DNA from: Obelidium mucronatum | Lineage: Eukaryota; Chytridiomycota; Chytridiomycetes; Chytridiales; Chytriomycetaceae | NCBI GenBank assembly: GCA_025765595.1 | Contig: JAIVFH010000015.1 | Coordinates: 62,001-126,000, forward strand | DNA: 64,000 nt | Direction of reading: 5' to 3' | Part shown: piece after piece, positions 58,501-64,000 of the stretch | Layout of the letters: each line of letters begins with the position of its first letter | How positions within the stretch are numbered: the first letter of the stretch is position 1 | Notes under the pieces: generated by a model | Told to the model about the DNA's origin: nothing | Database searches by the model: none | The model's input: only the letters and a program-made list of their open reading frames with translations | Program-made: the position numbers and the translations under genes

Positions 58501-59681
58501 AACCGGAGTATCGACAAACTTACAAGCTACTGAACCCTTCAAACAGCATTTTCCATCATCCAATTGATGAAATCGACAGCTGTATGCAAAATTCTCGGCA
58601 TCAAGAAAGTCAGCTCCACATTGAACACACTCCTGAATATTGAATCCAGCATCATCGATTCCGCGAGGAGCGGTTGATCGCATTTCTGGATTCTCAGCAT
58701 CTGGTTCATTACGACCTAATTTGCGATGAGGGGCGAGCTTCTTTTGCAGAGAAGCAGGGATGGGAGCAGAGTCGTAGGTGGAGAGAACATTGATGCTGAA
58801 CAACTTGAATAAATTGTCTTGCTGGGTAAAGTATACATTTGTGGTGGCAGGAGCAGAGGTCGCGGATGCTTGACAGGTAATCTAATAATTTGGAGGGTGT
58901 TAATGAGAAGAAACAAGCGCACTTGGGATACGTGATGATCACCTGTAATCCAATGATTCCACCGACATTGTTTGCAATCCAAACTGCATCCACATATGCC
59001 TTCGTTTTTTCATCTAGCACCTGTGAGGAGTTGGTACACAAATTAACCCACAAACCCACTTGAAATCGTGTAGTACGTTACATTGGCAGCTCTAAGTGAA
59101 TTCTCTCTCGAGCCAGCACTGTATATAATAGACATGCTTGCTCTAAGAGATACAAAGGCCAGATGGTTCGCAGAAAAGAATAAAACCCGCTGGGCAGGAT
59201 GTGATCGACCATTTGGAGTCAAATAAAGAAACAAGTGGTTTGGATGTGTTTTGTGCAGATGATCCGTGAGTCCAAACACTGCAAATGCGTTTGTTGCAGC
59301 GACAGTGGTAAAGATCTGCCTTACAAATAGTTATTAGGTGTGACTCACTGCCGCTTTTCGTTCAAGAGCACACCGCACCTTGTGCGCATCCAGCAGCTCG
59401 TTCGCGTCGGCAAAGAAGGACGAGTAGCCGTAGTCCGCGTGGTGCGTCGCGCGGTGGCTGCCGCTGAGGCCTGCGTTTGGTAAGCGGCGATCACGTTAGT
59501 ATCACACACACACGCACGCGCAGCAGCGACACTCACAGCCGCCGCCGCCGCAGCCGCCGGCGCACGCAAGCAGCGCGTCTCTTTCGCGGCCGCTTTCGGC
59601 GCCTTTCTTCGGGTGGAATGCGCAGGCCGACGATGCATCGACAAACTGGTCGCACTGGACGCAGCGGAACGAGTGGGGCAT
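55583..59681 (-). CDS. Giant protein: duplicated Cys/His domain, beta-rich middle, coiled-coil tail
   Basis: About ten exons, start MPHSFRCVQCDQFVDAS at 59681. Domain 1: CVQC..CAFHP..C, then after an intron CLSGSHRATHHADYGYSSFF, then FTTVAATNAFAVFGLTDH and further strands. Domain 2 repeats this order: ECVQCGADFLDAENFAYSCRFH, CSSSTHRPHHHTDYSYAAYD, VFSKVVSNDVSF. A beta-rich region follows (HACPLKLTFVSIDCFRSNK; NLDIYPTETPRSMFSVSLLG), then from about 56600 a long coiled coil (KLDLILSKLFDLDSRMGRLE, ENVGISAEELTNSVKEVG) ending YRVSMPAVPNMGIASGLSKL. The coiled coil matches the protein at 32.9-34.1 kb. The first domain is GC-rich. Zinc binding is inferred from Cys/His spacing. No family recognised. 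Confidence 0.75.
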
Positions 59682-59896
59682 CGCTTCTTTTCTTTTCTTT
59701 CTTGCTTGGGGCGGTGGTAGAAAGTGGTGGCTGCCAGCAAGAGACAAGCTTGTGTCTTTTCAGAGATTGTTTTCAAAGTAAATCCATCCATGCCTCAAAG
59801 GTAAATCAATTCCAAAAAATGAGAATACTCATTGGGCATTCCCATTGTTGAGACTTCACTTGCTTCCTTTGTGTCGGTCGAACAATAGAACTTTAA

Positions 59897-60821
59897 ATGA
59901 CAACTTTGGCAGCTCCGCCTGCATTGATAGATCACGCGGGAACTGTTCAAGGACAGTTAGCCTCCACAGTCCAGAGCTTCCTCGCTGGCGGGACTGCCTT
60001 GGTTCTATTGGGCATCGCTGGCTTCATTCTCTACACCTCTCCAGATGGAATCAAAGCCCTCTATGGATCCAAAAATGCGCTACTATTGTCGCTTCTGCTT
60101 TCAATGTCTCTCTATTTTGGGATGGCTTCTTTAGAAACAGATGGCGGCAGCAGAATCACTGGAATCATGCGAACGATATTTTTCAGTTTTACCGAGATTC
60201 TGTTCATTTGGTATTCTTGGCGTCGCAGCGAAATAGTGTTTCGACAAGAAAGCTCTGATCAAGTCATGTTTATCGCGCACATACTCATGTGGATAACAAC
60301 TTTGGCGTGTTTGGTTTCACCAGTTATTCTTCTAATGCCACAATTATCGGATGAAACGGCATACTTTAACGCCAAAATCGCAGTCTCGACTGGAGGTCTT
60401 GGGATTTTTGTCTTGGACGTTTTCTTTGCTGTTTCTTACACTCGCCACATCTTCAAGAAAACGACCGAGGTCATTGAGTTCAAAGGAGAAGATGCGCGAG
60501 CCACGCAATACTATCCAATTATAGCAAAGTTTGGATTCTGCTCCTCCGCTTCTCTTGTATTTGCATTGGGATTCTACGTGGGGGCATCTGTCATATCATC
60601 CAAATCAATCACGAATCCTTCCGAAGTATCTTCCTATTACTTTTTACTCGTTTTAACAAATCTGGCAATTTTTTCGACCGCAGTTGCTCTAGTAATGTAT
60701 GTGCATCTTCATCCGTTCCCTTGGAGATTTTTCATTATTTTCTAAACTCTCTCACAGAATGAAAGTCAAATTAGTCAATGCATCAAGAGGACGAACAATC
60801 CTGAATACAGCTTCAAAATAA
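59897..60821 (+). CDS. Seven-helix membrane protein family, copy 7, intact
   Basis: Exons 59897-60696 and 60758-60821 (61-nt intron near the end of helix 7), 287 residues, phases consistent. FIWYSWRRSEIVFRQESS after helix 3; FKKTTEVIEFKGEDARATQYYP after helix 5; MKVKLVNASRGR in the last exon. It starts 216 bp from the divergent giant gene. Tandem with copy 8. Confidence 0.8.
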
Positions 60822-60938
60822 ATATATTGATGTCAAATTTTATCGGAACGAAAGGAGAGGTTTTTGAACCGTGCTACTAGCATCTTCAAGGCACAATGAA
60901 GTTTGGGTACATTGTAACAAAACAAAGACGTCGTCGTC

Positions 60939-61959
60939 ATGAGCTCAACCACAGCTTACGCAGCTCCAACACCCGCCCAGACCGCAACTAATGGCACTAC
61001 ATTAGATCTTTTATTCCAAGATGAGGGCCTCGTTGGTCTTGTCTCGAATTTCGAAGTGTATGTTTGTCGTCAGAAGTAGAACTTCCTAACTGCGCAACGC
61101 AATAGTATTCTAGCAGCGGCATCAATTATAATGCTTCTTAGCCTACTTTTATTTTTATCGTTCACTGCACCGAGAGGTCGCGTGACAATCATCCTCACAA
61201 CCAAAAAGAATTTGCTCTTGATGCTCTTGGTTCTTTTAGCGGCACTTCAATTTGGAATAAGCGCGTATTACACAACTGTAAACAATCAAGTAGCGGGCGT
61301 GGCCAAGAATATATCCTTTGCAGCGCTGGAAATCGCCTTTATCGGGTATTCTTGGGAAAGAGCACACGTGGTGTTTAGACTCGAAAGCTCTCCTCGCGTT
61401 TATATTGCATTTCATTGGCTCATGTGGACAGGACAAGTTGCGTGTCTGCTTCCGGTTGTTGCGATTTTAATCCCATCTCCGGGGGATTCATGGTTGATGT
61501 GGTCACGGTATGTGGAATCTCTCCATTCAGAAACAAACCGGGACTCTAAACATTTTTAAAAAAAAAATATGAAGATCTGCTTCAATACTATCTGGTTCTA
61601 TAGTTTTATTGCTCGACATCTACTTTGCAGTTGCCAGCAGCATACACGTGTTTCGCCGAACAGCAGAAATCACAGAATTGAAAGGACCGGACGCCAAAGG
61701 AGCCCAATACTACCCCATCGTTGCCAGACATGTCGTCACCTCCTCCCTCGGTTGCATCTTGGCGCTTGGTTTTTTTGTTGGCGTGTCGATTGTTGGTGGC
61801 AAGAAAAACGCCACCATCAGTGACGTTTATACACATTATCTCCTTGTAATACTCTTGAATTCGAGTTTGTTTTTTGTTTGTAGTACTCTTGTCTTGATGA
61901 AGGTTCGTCTTGTATTGGTTAGTAATGAACAGGCGCGATTTGCAATTGAAGGGGCTTAA
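60939..61959 (+). CDS. Seven-helix membrane protein family, copy 8
   Basis: Exon 1 60939-61057 (MSSTTAYAAPTPAQT, with an N-glycosylation site), exon 2 61106-61507, exon 3 from about 61604. YSWERAHVVFRLESS after helix 3, VFRRTAEITELKGPDAKGAQYYP after helix 5, LVLMKVRLVLVS at the end. The last intron (GTATGT..TATAG) interrupts helix 5 as in copy 4, but phases disagree by one, so either a base error or a different acceptor is involved. Confidence 0.75.
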
Positions 61960-62064
61960 ACAAGGCTTTAAATAAACCCACTTATAAAAAAGAGCCCTTT
62001 TACTTTTTTTTTTAATTCATAGAAACACTTTAAAAAAAAACACAGACGCCCACAGAATTTCTTT

Positions 62065-62921
62065 TCATGAATGATACCCAGGAGTTGGAGAAGAATACCC
62101 TGGCAGTCCCAAACTCGGCCTCCCCACACGTATCATAAAACTATTCCGCCCAACCGTATCGCTTGAAGGCATTCTCATTTCCATATTCACTTCTTCCAAA
62201 ACCTGAATGACGAGAATCATTCCAAACACGTGTGTTGGAGCTGAATCCAGTTTCAAAATAGTCTTGATATTCAATGGCGCGTCCTGCTTATTCCATGATT
62301 CCAAGCACTTTTCTATTTCTCGAATATACTGTAATAGAGGAGGGGGGTGTCAAATCGACAGAATTCGCAGGAACAGCTTACTTTTGGAGTTCGTTTCGCC
62401 AAATACCGACTCAAAAACGCGACCGGAATAATCGGAATCATGATTGTAGCCGAAAGCCCTTGCGCAAGTTTCCCAGACGTTGTCAGCCACATTGCCAAGT
62501 CCACGCCCAAAATCAAGTATCCAACAACCAAGAGGTACCAAAGCTGCGAGTAATCATTGAACTCAATGCGGCCGTTTAATTTCTTGTTGATTTCTTGGAT
62601 TCTGATGGAGTATACGGAGCTTGGAATCCTTCCGGCAAGGGTGGGGGGTACTGTTTCTGAAAACGTTGACGATGATTGCGTTGGGCATTGGATTGATGCT
62701 AAAATACGGTGGCCATCTTGTAAGGCATCAGGATCGATATAGAATAGTGGATGGTTCGGGGCCATTTGTGAAGTAGGTGCAGAAGGTTGCGGTCTGTCCT
62801 CAATTGGAATCACAGTATAAGGACGGTCGATGCCTAAACTAGAGCGAGCTGCATGAATTCCATCAGCTATTAAGGCAGCTGGTACCAGCGATTGAGACGG
62901 TCGACTGGGTTCCACGGACAT
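62065..62921 (-). CDS. Two-helix membrane protein, paralogue 2
   Basis: Exons 62921-62382 and 62328-62065 (53-nt intron), 267 residues from MSVEPSRPSQSL. Sequence landmarks HPLFYIDPDALQDGHRI, GRIPSSVYSIRIQEINKKL, then two helices (WYLLVVGYLILGVDLAMWL, IMIPIIPVAFLSRYLAKR), the conserved intron, YIREIEKCLESWNKQDAPLNIK and the tail GRPSLGLPGYSSPTPGY. Very close to the next gene. Confidence 0.8.
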
Positions 62922-63178
62922 GAATTTGATTTGGGGGGCAAACTGTGGAAATGAGTGATTTCTGTTTACAAGGAAAAGCCTCACTCGATTCTAAATACTA
63001 AAAAAATTACTTGCAACTTTCTATTTACTTTATTTTTTAAATACTTAAGTCTATAATTCGATCGCATATCTCTTTTGCGTCTCTCCTTTTGTTGCATAAG
63101 ATATATCGCGTCTCTCCTTCTATCTATGAGGCCTTATTCTACAAACTAAATCGCCCTAATCCCCAAGTTACTAATCCG

Positions 63179-64000
63179 TCAATCTTTATAGCTCGGTGCT
63201 GGGCTATTATAAGTCGGTAATCCCAAACTGGGACGACCATATCGAATCATCATACTCCGTCGCCCAACAGTATCGCTAGATGAAAGCCGTTGATCCATAT
63301 TCACTTCCTCAAAGACTTCCAACACAATTTCGATTCCAAAAATCCCGATTCCAGAAGCTTGAATCCTTACACAGGTCTTGATTTTCAAGGGAGCATCCTT
63401 TTCGTTCCAAGTTTGTACGTGTCTTTCAATCTTGCGCACAAACTTTAAGAAAAAAAAAAAAAAAAGAACGAGAGTTGGTGTTAATTTAGCTGGAGTGCGC
63501 GTGGAGTGTGGTGTGTTCCAAGAGCAAATACTCACGTATGGTTTCTGTTTCGCCAGAAAGTAACTCAAAAAGCCGATCGGGATAACAGGTAAGAACAGTG
63601 CCAATCCGATATATATTGGCACCATCGATTCTTTCAGCAAATACACGGCAAGATCCATGGCAACGCAAAAGTACCCGATTATCAGCAGGTACCAAAGCTG
63701 TGCATAATCATTGATTTGCTGCCTTCCACCCAACAGACCATTCAGCTCCTGAATACGAATGGAATATACAGAGCTTGCAATTCTACCCGTAAGGGTTGAT
63801 GGGAGATTGGTTTGAAAGGTTGGCGAATATTCCGAAGTTGGACATCTGATGGATGCAATTATTCGATATCCGTCTTTCACTTCTTCCGGGTTGATGTAAA
63901 AGACTGGATGGTTTGTTACAGCTTCATGATCAGCCGAATTGAGAGTCACGGCGGGGCTTCTTGCGCTTGGTGGCGGGGCACAATGACTCGGAATTACCAG
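63179..64000 (-). CDS. Two-helix membrane protein, paralogue 3, 5' end off the window
   Basis: Exons from beyond 64000 to 63536 and 63442-63179 (93-nt intron at the conserved place). HPVFYINPEEVKDGYRI, SSVYSIRIQELNGLL, two helices, then FVRKIERHVQTWNEKDAPLKIK and GRPSLGLPTYNSPAPSY match paralogue 2 closely, so these two are a recent tandem pair; paralogue 1 at 48 kb is older. Start lies outside the window. Confidence 0.8.
   Translation of the reverse strand: MVIPSHCAPPPSARSPAVTLNSADHEAVTNHPVFYINPEEVKDGYRIIASIRCPTSEYSPTFQTNLPSTLTGRIASSVYSIRIQELNGLLGGRQQINDYAQLWYLLIIGYFCVAMDLAVYLLKESMVPIYIGLALFLPVIPIGFLSYFLAKQKPYVSICSWNTPHSTRTPAKLTPTLVLFFFFFLKFVRKIERHVQTWNEKDAPLKIKTCVRIQASGIGIFGIEIVLEVFEEVNMDQRLSSSDTVGRRSMMIRYGRPSLGLPTYNSPAPSYKD

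Overview
The window looks like nuclear DNA of a zoosporic fungus, most likely a chytrid of the Chytridiales (genus not determinable by reading). Reasons: genes are dense and on both strands; almost all are split by very short GT..AG introns (about 43-90 nt); fungal-type families occur (Ty1/copia element, BIM1/X325 copper proteins, class-II-like secreted heme peroxidases, SYLF/Ysc84, EST1/SMG6, monocarboxylate-type MFS); and long poly-A/T tracts flank genes. No rRNA, tRNA or CRISPR array was recognised.

Layout. 0-7 kb: an AT-hook gene running off the left edge, a tandem array of palindrome-bearing repeats, and a young, complete Ty1/copia retrotransposon with 264-bp LTRs and a 5-bp target duplication. 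6.9-10.5 kb: two paralogous Cys-containing proteins, one with an added CBM19-like tail. 10.8-14.7 kb: a Q-rich protein and a six-exon peroxisomal acyl-CoA oxidase ending in SKL. 14.9-30 kb: an accessory region of surface or secreted genes: three BIM1/X325 copper-type proteins, one whole and one damaged heme peroxidase plus two peroxidase 5' fragments, four copies of a glycosylated single-pass membrane protein with an LPAY tail, and a PPPDE-PUL protein. Much of it arose by tandem segmental duplication. 30-45 kb: SYLF protein, two seven-helix membrane proteins, a coiled-coil protein, phosphoglycerate mutase (iPGM), a disordered protein, an MFS transporter, enolase and an EST1/SMG6 homologue. 45-64 kb: six more copies of the seven-helix family, three two-helix membrane paralogues with a shared intron, a WW-domain protein, a PQQ-propeller-like membrane protein and a very large gene that fuses a duplicated Cys/His domain to a coiled coil also found in the protein at 32.9 kb.

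How the genes fit together (inference). The 15-30 kb block may form a cell-surface redox/copper module: peroxidase and X325 genes are twice found head to head about 250 bp apart, and X325 genes share an upstream motif. The eight-copy seven-helix family is the most conspicuous uncharacterised system. iPGM and enolase, consecutive steps of glycolysis, lie within 4 kb of each other.

Caveat. Many genes carry single-base frame breaks, including conserved enolase and iPGM. This points to residual base errors in the assembly, so pseudogene calls here are provisional. Exon ends were read by eye and may be off by one or more bases.
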